64,000 nt of DNA from an uncultured Lachnospiraceae bacterium (GCA_945621435.1 CALZBR010000001.1:1-64000); one strand, 5' to 3'; positions 44,919 to 53,807 are shown, counted from the stretch's first letter. Notes: generated by a model from the sequence alone, not told the origin. Numbers and translations: made by a program.

Positions 44919-44965
44919 GATATTGCCTCCTTTCCAAACGAATCAGATTTTCTGTTACAAAGTGT

Positions 44966-44994
44966 ACTATATACGCATTTCCATTATCTGTCAA
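44966..44994 (-). promoter_or_regulatory. near-consensus sigma-A promoter for the peptide-ABC-DUF1854 operon
   Basis: TTGACA (44994-44989), 17-nt spacer, TATAGT (44971-44966). Predicted start near 44959. The stretch 44682-45037 between the exporter and the next gene holds this promoter and the two small ORFs and nothing else I can identify. Confidence 0.85.
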
Positions 44995-45037
44995 CTTCTT
45001 TTTTATAAATACCTGCTTATTGTTTGCCGCAGCCCTA

Positions 45038-46003
45038 TTACTCCTGCCAGGAATTGCCCTGATATGTAACATTATTTTCATTCCATACACAATTACTGTC
45101 CGGACAGACAGAAGGTGCCGTGTTATTGGAAATCATCGTATTGGAAATATTGACTGTCGAACCGGCAGCATTGACGAGCGGATTCATGAATTCATTGTTA
45201 AATCCGTTTCCATCCATAATACAGTTCTGAAAATTCAGTGTGCTGTCCATGCTAACCACAGCCTGCCAGATACAATCAGTCAATCCCGTATTAATACAGG
45301 TAAGTGTTGTATCACCCAGGCTATACGCCAGATATCCCCCGGTCAGCTCGCAATTGACAAACCAAAGCTCTGACATATTGTAAGTTAAGACCAGACCGCA
45401 TTCCATACTTTTGTTATTGTCATCTCTGTTATGTGTCATCGTAACGCCATAAAAAAGAATGTTTTCACTGTCATAGATTGTAAGCACCATGTCATAACCT
45501 GTGTCTGCCGTAATTCTGGTACTTCCGGACCCGATGATTTCAACATTCGACACATTTTTGAGATTGATTCCGTCCCCTTCGGTAAAATCGTAGCTCTCCC
45601 CGGTCAATACAATACGTTTGTTGTTGATACTTCCGTTGTCCACCAGCGCCACGAACTCCTCAACAGTGGCTACCTCAATCTCCTCCAGTCCCTTGCCCTC
45701 AAACAATTTCTTCTCTGCAGCTTGAAGTGCAAGTATATCATTATCTGTTTCTTCGGGCGTCAGCTCTATGGGTTCTGAAGGTCTGCTGCCGCCATTCCCG
45801 TCGGGAGCACTGCTTCCTGTTCCGGGATGAACTCCTGTCTCCTCTGTTCCTGTGGTCTGAAAACCTCCGTTCTCAGAATCCCCGGTTTCACTTACATCCG
45901 CAACCATAGTTTCCTTCAGAGCGGTTTCCGGCTTTTCTCCACACCCCGCCATCAATATTACTGCCAGCATTCCGGCTATCATCTTCCATCTGTTTCTGCG
46001 CAT
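45038..46003 (-). CDS. lipoprotein with right-handed beta-helix domain
   Basis: 321 residues from ATG 46003 (GGAGG, 5 nt). Signal peptide with lipobox LMAGC (Cys ~21), a Ser/Gly/Glu-rich linker (~25-90), and a beta-helix-like region (~115-310) with repeats such as NLKNVSNVEIIGSG, ENILFYGVTM and LNFQNCIMDGNG. It should be anchored outside the membrane. Function unknown; such folds often bind or cleave polysaccharide, but no catalytic pattern is visible. Confidence 0.78.
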   Translation of the reverse strand: MRRNRWKMIAGMLAVILMAGCGEKPETALKETMVADVSETGDSENGGFQTTGTEETGVHPGTGSSAPDGNGGSRPSEPIELTPEETDNDILALQAAEKKLFEGKGLEEIEVATVEEFVALVDNGSINNKRIVLTGESYDFTEGDGINLKNVSNVEIIGSGSTRITADTGYDMVLTIYDSENILFYGVTMTHNRDDNNKSMECGLVLTYNMSELWFVNCELTGGYLAYSLGDTTLTCINTGLTDCIWQAVVSMDSTLNFQNCIMDGNGFNNEFMNPLVNAAGSTVNISNTMISNNTAPSVCPDSNCVWNENNVTYQGNSWQE

Positions 46004-46030
46004 ACATACCTCCAAAAGAAAAAACAGCTT

Positions 46031-47218
46031 TTACTGTGTTTCAGAACGCTCCAAACACCTTTTATGCAAGAATTCAATGGCCAAAGCTCCCAGCGGTGCT
46101 GTCAATATAATAGCCACCACAGAAACGGTGAGAACAGTCTCACCACAGGCAAGCCCCATTGCCAGAGGAAGCCCGCTGATTGCAGCCTGAACAGTCGCCT
46201 TTGGTGTATAGGCTGCCATACAGAACGCCCTTTCCTTTTGATTCAAAGGTGTTCCCAGCAAACAGACCAGGACACCAAGCATCCTGAATATCAAAACCCC
46301 CAAAAGGAGCAGGACTGCGCTCAGACCTGTTGTTTTTAAGCTTTCAATTGCAACAGAAGCGCCTACCAATACAAACAAAAATACTTCTGCGGGAATCCAC
46401 AGCTTATCGAATTGAGAGGCTAAACACGCTGCCAAATCCTGCTTTTTCCTCTTCATCATCAGCCCTAAGGTCATAACTGCAATCAGGGAAGCGAAGGGAA
46501 TCACATACCCCCATTTGTCCTCGATAAAGGCCAGTGCAAAGGACGTTCCAAGCACCACCAATACCTTGACGCTGTCCCGAACCTTTACTTTATCAAAATA
46601 AAATACCAGTACCGTTCCTATGCAAAGCCCGGCCACAGCCCCCAGGGCAATTGACAGCGGTATGTTCACAAAGCTCATAACCTCCACGGAGTTGCCGCGC
46701 GCCAGACCTGTAAATGTCGTAAACAGCACAATCACAAAAACATCATCTACGGAAGCTCCCGCCAGAATCATTTGCGGAATTTTTTTCTTCGTTCCATACC
46801 CCTCATCGATAAGCTTTATCATCCCCGGCACCACTACAGCCGGAGATACCGCTCCCACAACCGCTCCAAGAATTGCCGCATCCAGCACCGTTATTCCCAG
46901 CAATGGCGGTGCAAGCAACAACATTCCCAGGACTTCAAAAGTCGCCGGCAGAAAGCACATCAGAATCGCCGGTCTTCCCACCTTTTTCAGGTCATCTGCG
47001 GACAATTTTAATCCCGCTCTGAGAAATATAATGATCAGCGCTATTTTTCTTATTTCCGCCGAAATATTCAACACACTTGAGTCGATGAGATTCAGCACAG
47101 AAGGTCCTATGAGAATTCCCGCAAGCAACATGCCAAGCAGACCGGGCAGCCCTGATTTCTTACATAGAAAGCCCAGAAAGAGTCCAAAGAATAAAATATA
47201 GGTAATACTGATCAGCAC
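46031..47218 (-). CDS. CPA2-type cation:proton antiporter membrane protein
   Basis: 395 residues with ~11 hydrophobic segments. PGLLGMLLAGILIGPSVLN at the N-terminus and AAILGAVVGAVSPAVVVPGM plus GASVDDVFVI fit the monovalent cation:proton antiporter-2 core. No regulatory RCK domain is attached. Start is GTG at 47218 with GAGG 8 nt upstream; it overlaps the phosphatase gene by 7 nt, indicating coupling. Confidence 0.85.
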   Translation of the reverse strand: MLISITYILFFGLFLGFLCKKSGLPGLLGMLLAGILIGPSVLNLIDSSVLNISAEIRKIALIIIFLRAGLKLSADDLKKVGRPAILMCFLPATFEVLGMLLLAPPLLGITVLDAAILGAVVGAVSPAVVVPGMIKLIDEGYGTKKKIPQMILAGASVDDVFVIVLFTTFTGLARGNSVEVMSFVNIPLSIALGAVAGLCIGTVLVFYFDKVKVRDSVKVLVVLGTSFALAFIEDKWGYVIPFASLIAVMTLGLMMKRKKQDLAACLASQFDKLWIPAEVFLFVLVGASVAIESLKTTGLSAVLLLLGVLIFRMLGVLVCLLGTPLNQKERAFCMAAYTPKATVQAAISGLPLAMGLACGETVLTVSVVAIILTAPLGALAIEFLHKRCLERSETQ

Positions 47219-47841
47219 TGCTCTATCCTCTTATCATCAATCAGAATAACAATCTCTTTCAATTCCTTCTCATCAAAGCAAAACGGCTTTGCATTTTCAA
47301 CATTTATGTACCTATAGGAGGTCTTAAAATCCAGTCCCATCTTCACGGTCAGCAACGACATAATCACCGCTCCGTGCGTCAGAATCAAAATATCACTATT
47401 CCTATCTGTGTCCTCTTTCCCCTCTTCCATAATACTTACCAGTGCCCCGGACACTCTTTTCAATAAGTCCTGATAGGACTCTCCCCCCGGCGCTCTATTG
47501 TACCTTTTATCCGACTCCCACGTCTTGAATTCCTCTGAAAAAAGCGTATCAACCTCATCCCAGGTATGGCCCTCAAACAAGCCCAGATTCATCTCCTCCA
47601 GACCTTCCATCACCTTTACCGGCACATGATATCTTGCACCGACGATTTCCGCTGTCGTTAAGGCTCTTTTTTGATAGCTGCTGTAAATCCGTCCGAGATG
47701 CACCTTCTCCTTCTCAAGATTATCACATAAAAGCTCAGCCTGCCTGATTCCGTTCTCATTCAGCGGTATATCTGTCGTCCCCTGGATTCTTTTCGCTATA
47801 TTCCAATCTGTTTCCCCATGTCTTGCAAAATAGATGTTCAT
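47212..47841 (-). CDS. histidine phosphatase family protein
   Basis: 209 residues from ATG 47841. The catalytic ARHGETDWN (~5-13) and the second His in LTHGAVIMSLL (~155) define the phosphoglycerate mutase-like superfamily (GpmB/CobC branch). It removes phosphate from a small molecule, identity unknown. It is overlapped by 86 nt at its 5' end by the Nudix gene in another frame and overlaps the antiporter at its 3' end. Confidence 0.88.
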   Translation of the reverse strand: MNIYFARHGETDWNIAKRIQGTTDIPLNENGIRQAELLCDNLEKEKVHLGRIYSSYQKRALTTAEIVGARYHVPVKVMEGLEEMNLGLFEGHTWDEVDTLFSEEFKTWESDKRYNRAPGGESYQDLLKRVSGALVSIMEEGKEDTDRNSDILILTHGAVIMSLLTVKMGLDFKTSYRYINVENAKPFCFDEKELKEIVILIDDKRIEQC

Positions 47842-48295
47842 TTTTTTCCTCAATATATTTTTGAATTACAGGTCGAATCGGCGGCGAAATCATCTCCAAA
47901 TCAATCTCTGCCGGATCAAAGAACCTAAGCTGCTCCATCTCTTCCTTCTGGGCTTTTATTTCTCCATGATATTGATTACAGATATAGATGATTTCAATGT
48001 TTGACACTTCGTCTCCGTTGGGATAAATATAATGAACCTCCGGCCCGGAATTCACCATGAAAAACTCTATGGAATCCGCCACCAGCCCCATTTCTTCCAA
48101 CAGCTCTCTCTTTGCAGCAGCTTCCACCTTTTCGTCAATCTCAACGGAACCACCGGAATAAGACCACATGTGATTATCCGTTCTTTTTCCAAGCAGAATC
48201 TGCCCTTTTTCATTTTCCACAATAATGCTGGCTGCACATTGCATCAGAGTACGGTGCCCAACTATTCTCCTAAGGTCCATAATATAGCCGCTCAT
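47756..48295 (-). CDS. Nudix hydrolase with unusual C-terminal overlap
   Basis: 179 residues from ATG 48295 (an earlier ATG at 48313 is possible). The Nudix box GGSVEID ... RELLEEMG is complete with all Glu ligands. A recognisable end of the family near PPIRPVIQKYIEE is followed by ~27 further residues encoded in the 86-nt overlap with the phosphatase gene. That tail looks like a read-through of a lost stop codon or a frameshift. It hydrolyses a nucleoside-diphosphate-X substrate, not identifiable here. Confidence 0.83.
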   Translation of the reverse strand: MSGYIMDLRRIVGHRTLMQCAASIIVENEKGQILLGKRTDNHMWSYSGGSVEIDEKVEAAAKRELLEEMGLVADSIEFFMVNSGPEVHYIYPNGDEVSNIEIIYICNQYHGEIKAQKEEMEQLRFFDPAEIDLEMISPPIRPVIQKYIEEKNEHLFCKTWGNRLEYSEKNPGDDRYTAE

Positions 48296-48408
48296 ATCCG
48301 AATCATCCTTCATTCTTCTTTTGATGTCATAGTGCCAAATGCCTGTAAGCCGCTTTGCCCACTTTAAGCAAATAAATAGTATCATTTGGCGCTCAGTTTA
48401 GCAACCCT

Positions 48409-48819
48409 TTACTCTTCATTCATGCTTCCTATTTCCAAAAGGTTTCCCTCGGGATCTGCCACATAGAAATTACGAATGCCAAAATCGAAGGTGATTGGTG
48501 CACCACAGGGAAATGTAACATCCAGTTTGGAAAGACGCTCATACTCTGCATCGACATCCGCATACTTAGGCAGCCACAACGCAATTTCAAAGGTTTGATT
48601 GATTCCCTTTGGCGGTTCATACGCCTGTCCAATGGCTTTAACAAACTCCTCCCGACGATACATAAATAGAGTAGTTCTTCCGCTTGCAGTTTCAAACTCC
48701 GCAAAATTACCACCATCCCAATCAGTATGGAATCCCAGAATATCTCTATAAAATCGCACCATCTTATCAATGTCACCAACATACAAACAAGCACCTACTC
48801 TAACTGTTTTCCCATTCAT
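48409..48819 (-). CDS. VOC-family (glyoxalase/bleomycin resistance-type) protein
   Basis: 136 residues. Two beta-alpha-beta-beta-beta modules: RVGACLYVGDIDKMVRFYRD (N-terminal) and IRNFYVADPEGNLLEIG (C-terminal), with the terminal Glu of LLEIG as a likely metal ligand. The family includes glyoxalase, dioxygenase and antibiotic-binding proteins; no specific role can be chosen. GGAG lies 8 nt before ATG. Confidence 0.85.
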   Translation of the reverse strand: MNGKTVRVGACLYVGDIDKMVRFYRDILGFHTDWDGGNFAEFETASGRTTLFMYRREEFVKAIGQAYEPPKGINQTFEIALWLPKYADVDAEYERLSKLDVTFPCGAPITFDFGIRNFYVADPEGNLLEIGSMNEE

Positions 48820-48947
48820 CGTTTTTTCTCCATGACACTAAAACATTCATACCCTTGTCTAATAATCTGATTCTGCTGAAACCTGTCAATAAACTATAGA
48901 TTTTGTTTAATCAGGATTTATAAACGCTTTAAAAGCGATTAATGCAA

Positions 48948-49535
48948 CTAATCTTCACATCCAAAAATGCTATATAAATTGTCGTTAATTGATAAATACA
49001 TCGGAGTGCACTTTCCTAACTCGTCATCCTCTTCGTATGGGATAATATATTCTTTTGCATCAATAAATTTTTTTCTTCTATACAATTTTTCTCCATTTTC
49101 ATTTGCTCGCAAAAAAATGCCTGTAAACCCAATTACCGATGTAGACATCTGATACAAATCAGCTAATAATATTTCAAAGAAACATGTGCTGTAATATTTT
49201 TCTGTACCCTGTTTACCGGTTTGGGCTTTCTGAAATTGTTTGGCAATAGCGAAATATTTAATCTCTGCGCACGATATATTGAATACTGTATTCTCCTGAT
49301 TTTCATAATACAATGATGTCGCTTTCAATGTGCAAAAGGCAAATACCGCCGTAATCTGCTTTCCATCTTTATCTTCTTCATCATCTACCAAAATGTAGGT
49401 TACACCTTTACCATTTGCAGCACATTCATTTGCATCATTTTGCAGGAAATAATTAAAGTCAGGATGTCCACAATCAAATCTATTTAAGACATCCTGACTC
49501 ACTTTTTCCTTTGTTAAGAGGATATATTTCATCAT
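48948..49535 (-). CDS. GNAT-fold toxin-like acetyltransferase of a TA pair
   Basis: 195 residues. The start VLNRFDCGHPDFNYFLQNDA is the pattern of TacT/KacT-type toxins (FDCG ... L ... FL ... A), which acetylate aminoacyl-tRNA. The acetyl-CoA loop is less clear than usual (AKQFQKAQTGKQG) and the C-terminus is longer than in TacT. The gene starts inside the stop of the small upstream ORF (ATGA), an operon layout expected for a TA module. AT-rich codons set it apart from the flanking core genes. Confidence 0.6.
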   Translation of the reverse strand: MMKYILLTKEKVSQDVLNRFDCGHPDFNYFLQNDANECAANGKGVTYILVDDEEDKDGKQITAVFAFCTLKATSLYYENQENTVFNISCAEIKYFAIAKQFQKAQTGKQGTEKYYSTCFFEILLADLYQMSTSVIGFTGIFLRANENGEKLYRRKKFIDAKEYIIPYEEDDELGKCTPMYLSINDNLYSIFGCED

Positions 49536-49768
49536 TTCTCTTCACCACTACACATCTTTTTCATTTTCTCTATTTCAGAAGCCGAAAAAGCGTTTCTAGC
49601 CTTTGCACATTCTTCCCAATAATCCTTTGTTGCTTTTTGAGAACGAAGTTGCTGTAAGAACAAAGACATTGCTTCCTTTTTGATGATTGTTGCCTCATCA
49701 GGTTTATTAATTGCCATAGCCATAACTCCATCCTCCTTTGCTTCTAAATTGTGCTGATTCTCACTCAT
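49532..49768 (-). CDS. putative antitoxin partner (78 aa)
   Basis: 78 residues, helical and charged, directly upstream of and overlapping the GNAT gene by 4 nt. It contains DEATIIKKEAMSLFLQQLRSQ and ends KKMCSGEEK. It is not an obvious ribbon-helix-helix DUF1778 antitoxin, so the antitoxin role rests on position. RBS AGAAG precedes ATG. The 247 bases upstream to 50015 are AT-rich with nothing else recognisable. Confidence 0.5.
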   Translation of the reverse strand: MSENQHNLEAKEDGVMAMAINKPDEATIIKKEAMSLFLQQLRSQKATKDYWEECAKARNAFSASEIEKMKKMCSGEEK

Positions 49769-50015
49769 ACAAATCTCTTCTTTCTACACTATATATCGGA
49801 TATCTTTTGTAGAAATAAGTATTTGTATCATATTATTTCAAATGAACGATTCTGACAAAATACCACAAAATTTATTGAAAGTCAATAATTCGTCTCACTT
49901 TTATTAAGCATAGCATATTTACAAAAAAATGTAAATTAAAATCAAATGTATTTTATTCGCTCTATACTTTGGACTAACGTACATCTCTGTAATTTCCGGC
50001 ATATATTCATCGGGG

Positions 50016-50597
50016 TCATCTACCTTTCTTCCTTAGGATCCTGCAAACAATTCCAACACCAAGCGTTATCGCGAAGATACTGATCATTACGATTCCCATG
50101 GTAACTCCCAGCTGATAGTTTGTCTCATTTTCAGGATGCATTCTATACCCGTGAAAAGCCGCACCTGTGACCAGTGCTGCAACGGAGATTACAAACGAAA
50201 TATTCGATATTCGATTGAATCGTTCCTCTATGGGGGCTGCCAATATCATTTCATACACTGCAAGCAATAAACATCCTACCGCATAACAAACAATATCCTT
50301 CCAATCGAATACCGACCCGATTAGGATTTGAAAGAATCGACTTTCTCCAAGTCCCAACAAATCAACCATATGAAATAATTGTAGCACCTCCCACCCAGCT
50401 GCAAATAAAAATATCCAAAGCGGAAGCAGTTTACAGCGCTGCGGAATAAGTATTCTTATGAAAGAATAGATTACAATCACTACCAGCACATCCCCAACAT
50501 ATGGGCGTATAAAGGAATCATGAACAAACAATGCAATGAAAACTTCTACCGCCAGTAAAATCATCGTAACAATTCCATATCCAATTCTTTTTCTCAT
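50016..50597 (-). CDS. DUF2809-type membrane protein
   Basis: 193 residues with five or six hydrophobic segments. FVHDSFIRPYVGDVLVVIVIY and the FHMVDLLGLG-type segment match the DUF2809 family, in which Arg-Pro-Tyr-x-Gly-Asp is conserved. Function unknown. AGAGG lies 5 nt before ATG. It overlaps the 60-codon ORF upstream by 4 nt. Base composition is AT-rich like its neighbours. Confidence 0.75.
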   Translation of the reverse strand: MRKRIGYGIVTMILLAVEVFIALFVHDSFIRPYVGDVLVVIVIYSFIRILIPQRCKLLPLWIFLFAAGWEVLQLFHMVDLLGLGESRFFQILIGSVFDWKDIVCYAVGCLLLAVYEMILAAPIEERFNRISNISFVISVAALVTGAAFHGYRMHPENETNYQLGVTMGIVMISIFAITLGVGIVCRILRKKGR

Positions 50598-50776
50598 CTC
50601 AACCTCTGTTCGCTACGCAATTCATCTTCTTTGCCCATTTTATGACTGTTATCCTTTTGACCTTTTAGTCCATTTACCCGAATGTCATCAAGTTCTTCTT
50701 TTGCCAGGCAGCCGGACTTGAATGTTTCTCCGCTCGCAGAATACGCATAAATAGGAGGTTTCTGCGGTTCCTTCAC
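50594..50776 (-). CDS. small ORF of unknown function (up to 60 aa)
   Basis: Starts at GTG 50776 without a clear ribosome binding site and ends overlapping DUF2809 (TGA within GAGATGA). The product is charged and Lys/Asp/Glu-rich with one Cys. The true start may be internal. It may act only in translational coupling. No family recognised. Confidence 0.3.
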   Translation of the reverse strand: MKEPQKPPIYAYSASGETFKSGCLAKEELDDIRVNGLKGQKDNSHKMGKEDELRSEQRLR

Positions 50777-50836
50777 TTCATTACAAACAAGTTACAAACA
50801 TTCTTAAACAAACCTATCACCCCTAATATTTTACCA

Positions 50837-52411
50837 CTAATATAGTTCCGAAACTTTAACCACCACAATATCATCAATTATACAAATAGAACCTTCAGAA
50901 GGGAACTCCGGCATATCTGCAACTTGTTCTAACATGATAATTTTCTGGTACTCAGAATCTCCACACAAATTTAAATTTACACCGAGAAAATTTGAGATTA
51001 CCCCTTCCCAAGAAACTCTATTATTTCTCGCATCAGTGCTCCAACAACCAAACTGGGCATATCCATTTGCCATCTGATAGGCGGTACTTTGAGCAAATCT
51101 ATCATTATTTCCAGGACGACCTACAAAAGCCACCGTCTGCTGTTCATCAAGATACCCCTCATCATACAATTCAGAAATAATATTTTCAGTTAACGTAACT
51201 GTTGCTGTCTTTCCTTCCTTTAATCCTAACTGGTCATTGATTACTGCTGAAAGCTGAAACCATGCAAATGCTACTAAAATAAACAAGTATATCCTCTTTA
51301 GCCAAAAACCCACTTTCCCTTCTTTAGGTACAATGATTCCCAGCATAACAATACACATGACTATTCCCATCGACATCAATCCCGTCATGGAATTTCCTAC
51401 TGCAATTAACAGAATAGAACAACTTGCAACTGGCAATAATACAACTGCTATTGCAAACAACAATGAACTCATTATATTGTGCTTAAACAATTTAATAAAC
51501 TGTATCACAGCTGCTGACAAATAAATCACCAACAATCCAATGAGAACAACATCTATAAATTCCAAATTTGAAGATGCTTTTCCAATAAAAAAGTAATTTC
51601 CAAATTGTAAATAGCATTGTTTCAGAGACTGTGGCAGATACTTTACCATTGACAACAAATTACTGTTAGATGCTCCTTTATATGATGCCATCTGTATATC
51701 TGCTCTGTGCAACAGCGCCTTTGTAATAAGCAAATATAATGTTCCACCCAAAATAATCACACCAGCGCACAAACCAACATATCGGAACACTTTTTTTGTA
51801 TTCTGTTTTTCAAGCAGCATCTTTATCATGTACATAATCATAAGTACACATGTTAAACACAGGTATGCTTGATAAAAAGCCATTGAAATTGCCAAAAAGA
51901 AAGCTCCGCTAACTATCCCTGCTATCGCCTTCTTCCGATTTACTATTTTTTCTTTTATGCTAATAAAAGCCACAACACTAAAGAAATACGCCAACCCAAA
52001 ATTAACAGACATATAACTATAAGACAAAGCATTACAAATTACGGGATTCGCCACACATATTGTGAGAAATAGTGTCCTATAGACAATGCCTTCAAAATTG
52101 AATCTCATCAATATGAGTACATTTGCTATAGTAATTAATAATATTGTTATCATTGAATTAAACGAGTCTGACACAATTCCAAATCGTGCCCTGTCGGCAT
52201 ATCGTTGTAAACCTCTGCCTAATGATATTTCCCAATCACCCGCAATAAAATTTGAAAGATGCCATATACCATCCAAATCATTAACTAAATTGAGCGACAT
52301 CATCATAAAATAAGTCAAAACTCCTATCCCAAATCCACTCAATATGTACTTGCCATAGGTTTTAAAAAAAATAACTATTTTCTCTTCCAAATTATGTACC
52401 AGTACAGTCAT
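50837..52411 (-). CDS. GtrII-like membrane glucosyltransferase-domain protein
   Basis: 524 residues with ~11 hydrophobic segments. The first loop has NDLDGIWHLSNFIAGDWEISLGRG, where Asp/Trp and GRG recall the Glucos_trans_II (PF14264) family that transfers glucose from lipid-linked donors to surface glycans. The C-terminal ~100 residues are soluble (GRPGNNDRF...). AT-rich composition, in the accessory island between a recombinase remnant and DUF2809, suggests acquisition by transfer. Start ATG has AGGAG 11 nt upstream. Confidence 0.7.
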   Translation of the reverse strand: MTVLVHNLEEKIVIFFKTYGKYILSGFGIGVLTYFMMMSLNLVNDLDGIWHLSNFIAGDWEISLGRGLQRYADRARFGIVSDSFNSMITILLITIANVLILMRFNFEGIVYRTLFLTICVANPVICNALSYSYMSVNFGLAYFFSVVAFISIKEKIVNRKKAIAGIVSGAFFLAISMAFYQAYLCLTCVLMIMYMIKMLLEKQNTKKVFRYVGLCAGVIILGGTLYLLITKALLHRADIQMASYKGASNSNLLSMVKYLPQSLKQCYLQFGNYFFIGKASSNLEFIDVVLIGLLVIYLSAAVIQFIKLFKHNIMSSLLFAIAVVLLPVASCSILLIAVGNSMTGLMSMGIVMCIVMLGIIVPKEGKVGFWLKRIYLFILVAFAWFQLSAVINDQLGLKEGKTATVTLTENIISELYDEGYLDEQQTVAFVGRPGNNDRFAQSTAYQMANGYAQFGCWSTDARNNRVSWEGVISNFLGVNLNLCGDSEYQKIIMLEQVADMPEFPSEGSICIIDDIVVVKVSELY

Positions 52412-52508
52412 TAAATCTATCTCTCCTTAACCTTCTTACACAATAATAGCGTTTTTTCGGAAACCCTACCCTCTTATAACTAAAATAATTATAGTCCATT
52501 TTCAAATA

Positions 52509-52661
52509 TTATTGCAAGTAGAAAAGAATGATAACCATGTATAACAGCTTTCGCTGATCATCCATCGGAAACTTAAATCCGAGAGAACGTTTATATGATA
52601 TATATTCTTCAGCTTGAGTTTTGAATTCTTCTGGAAAATTAATGTCAGTTATTGTTTTCAT
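52509..52661 (-). pseudogene. truncated N-terminus of a tyrosine recombinase
   Basis: 50 residues starting at ATG 52661 (GGAGG, 6 nt). EYISYKRSLGFKFPMDDQRK is typical of the N-terminal arm of tandem integrases of the Tn554-like / recombinase-trio type. It stops after residue 50, so the core and catalytic domains are missing. It overlaps the 3' end of the next recombinase fragment as in intact trios. Confidence 0.6.
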
Positions 52662-52866
52662 AGGGAACCTCCAATGCAAAATTTTGCAAAGTATTGAAAT
52701 CAATATTTAGATACACACGTGTCGTGTTAAGATTGGTATGACCCAAAACATCCTTTATGACATGCATAGGTGTATTGTTCATTAAGAGGTTACTGGCTAA
52801 AGAGTGTCTGAGAGCGTGTGGACCATGCTTTCGTTTGGAAATATCAATGCCAGCAAGGGAAATCAG
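52645..52866 (-). pseudogene. 3' fragment of a tyrosine recombinase
   Basis: Frame from ~52866 to TGA at 52645. It encodes the catalytic end KRKHGPHALRHSLASNLL (box II H-x-x-R), VIKDVLGHTNLNTTRVYLN with Tyr nucleophile and H-x-x-R/H elements. No upstream part exists: an in-frame stop lies just beyond 52866, where a recombinase fragment on the opposite strand begins. Confidence 0.75.
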
Positions 52867-53218
52867 TCAACAGGCTTTCGGCAAATTCCTTTAACGGATA
52901 AGGCTCTTGCCATTGTGGAAAAGACCCACCGCTTATATCCCGATAGTGAGTATCTTTTTATGAGAGATAACAAACAACTCATCCCTAACACCATTAATGA
53001 AGAATTACAGCGTATTTGCAAGGCTCTAGGTATCCAAATACCGCTCCAGTCATCAGATAAGGTTTACAGTGGCAACACTGCTCTATGATGAGGGAGTTAG
53101 CATTACGAAAATATCTTCTTTATTGGGTCATGCAGACACAGCTACAACATGGCATTATATACGGAAAAACAATCCCGACGAAGCAACCATAAACGCCATG
53201 AAATCGCTGTTAGACTAA
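52850..53218 (+). pseudogene. 3' fragment of a second-type tyrosine recombinase, frameshifted
   Basis: The first frame (to 53088) encodes TGFRQIPLTDKALAIVEKTH ... NTINEELQRICKALGI. A shift near 53042 moves to the frame ending at 53218, which carries SHQIRFTVATLLYDEGVSI, SSLLGHADTATTWHYIR with the terminal Tyr. A different integrase from the minus-strand pair, joined to it head-on near 52855. Inactive because of the shift and missing N-terminus. Confidence 0.75.
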
Positions 53219-53238
53219 CGGAAAATTTTTACAAACAT

Positions 53239-53769
53239 TTACAAGCAAGATTTGTATGTAATGAAAATACGGCAAACCCAGATAAACACTAGGTTTGCCG
53301 TACTCTTAAAATACTGCTGGCCGCCGGACTGATACAGTCGAAGATACTCTTTTGAAACGTCCGAATCAAAGATTAATACATCATCAGAGCCAATGGTAAC
53401 ATCCACACCCTTACGATAAAGCTGTGCGATAGGATGGTGTGCCCCATTCTCCCACATGCCAAGCCCCCACACATCTTCACCGATTTCCAATATAGTTACT
53501 CCATCGGATTTTGCCTGTTCAAATGTTGCCTTAATCAAGAATTCTCTTCCTTCCGGACTATTAAAACGATTCCCGATATATCTGCTGCTCCATGAGTCCA
53601 TTTCACTCATAGATTTTAACGGGGTGGTTATAGAATCGATTTTATGCCCGGTCTTATGGAAGATATATTCCCTACTTCCACCAAGTACAAAATGATTATG
53701 CAAATCCGCTTTAGGAAAACTACGTATTGCTTCTAAATCCTGACTATAAAGTGCTTCTGCAAAAGTCAT
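53239..53769 (-). pseudogene. adenosine deaminase-like gene with internal deletion
   Basis: 176 codons where ~330 are expected. Residues ~15-30 give FPKADLHNHFVLGG (H-x-H metal ligands) and residues ~105-150 give AHHPIAQLYRKGVDVTIGSDDVLIF from the far C-terminal half. The middle, with the catalytic HAGE and GHG motifs, is absent; the join lies near WENG-AHHP. The last ~25 residues (after QSGGQQ) do not match the family, so the 3' end is altered too. It cannot be an active deaminase. Confidence 0.7.
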
Positions 53770-53807
53770 AACCAGCTCATTCCTCTTTCTTTCATACTGC
53801 TAATCTG

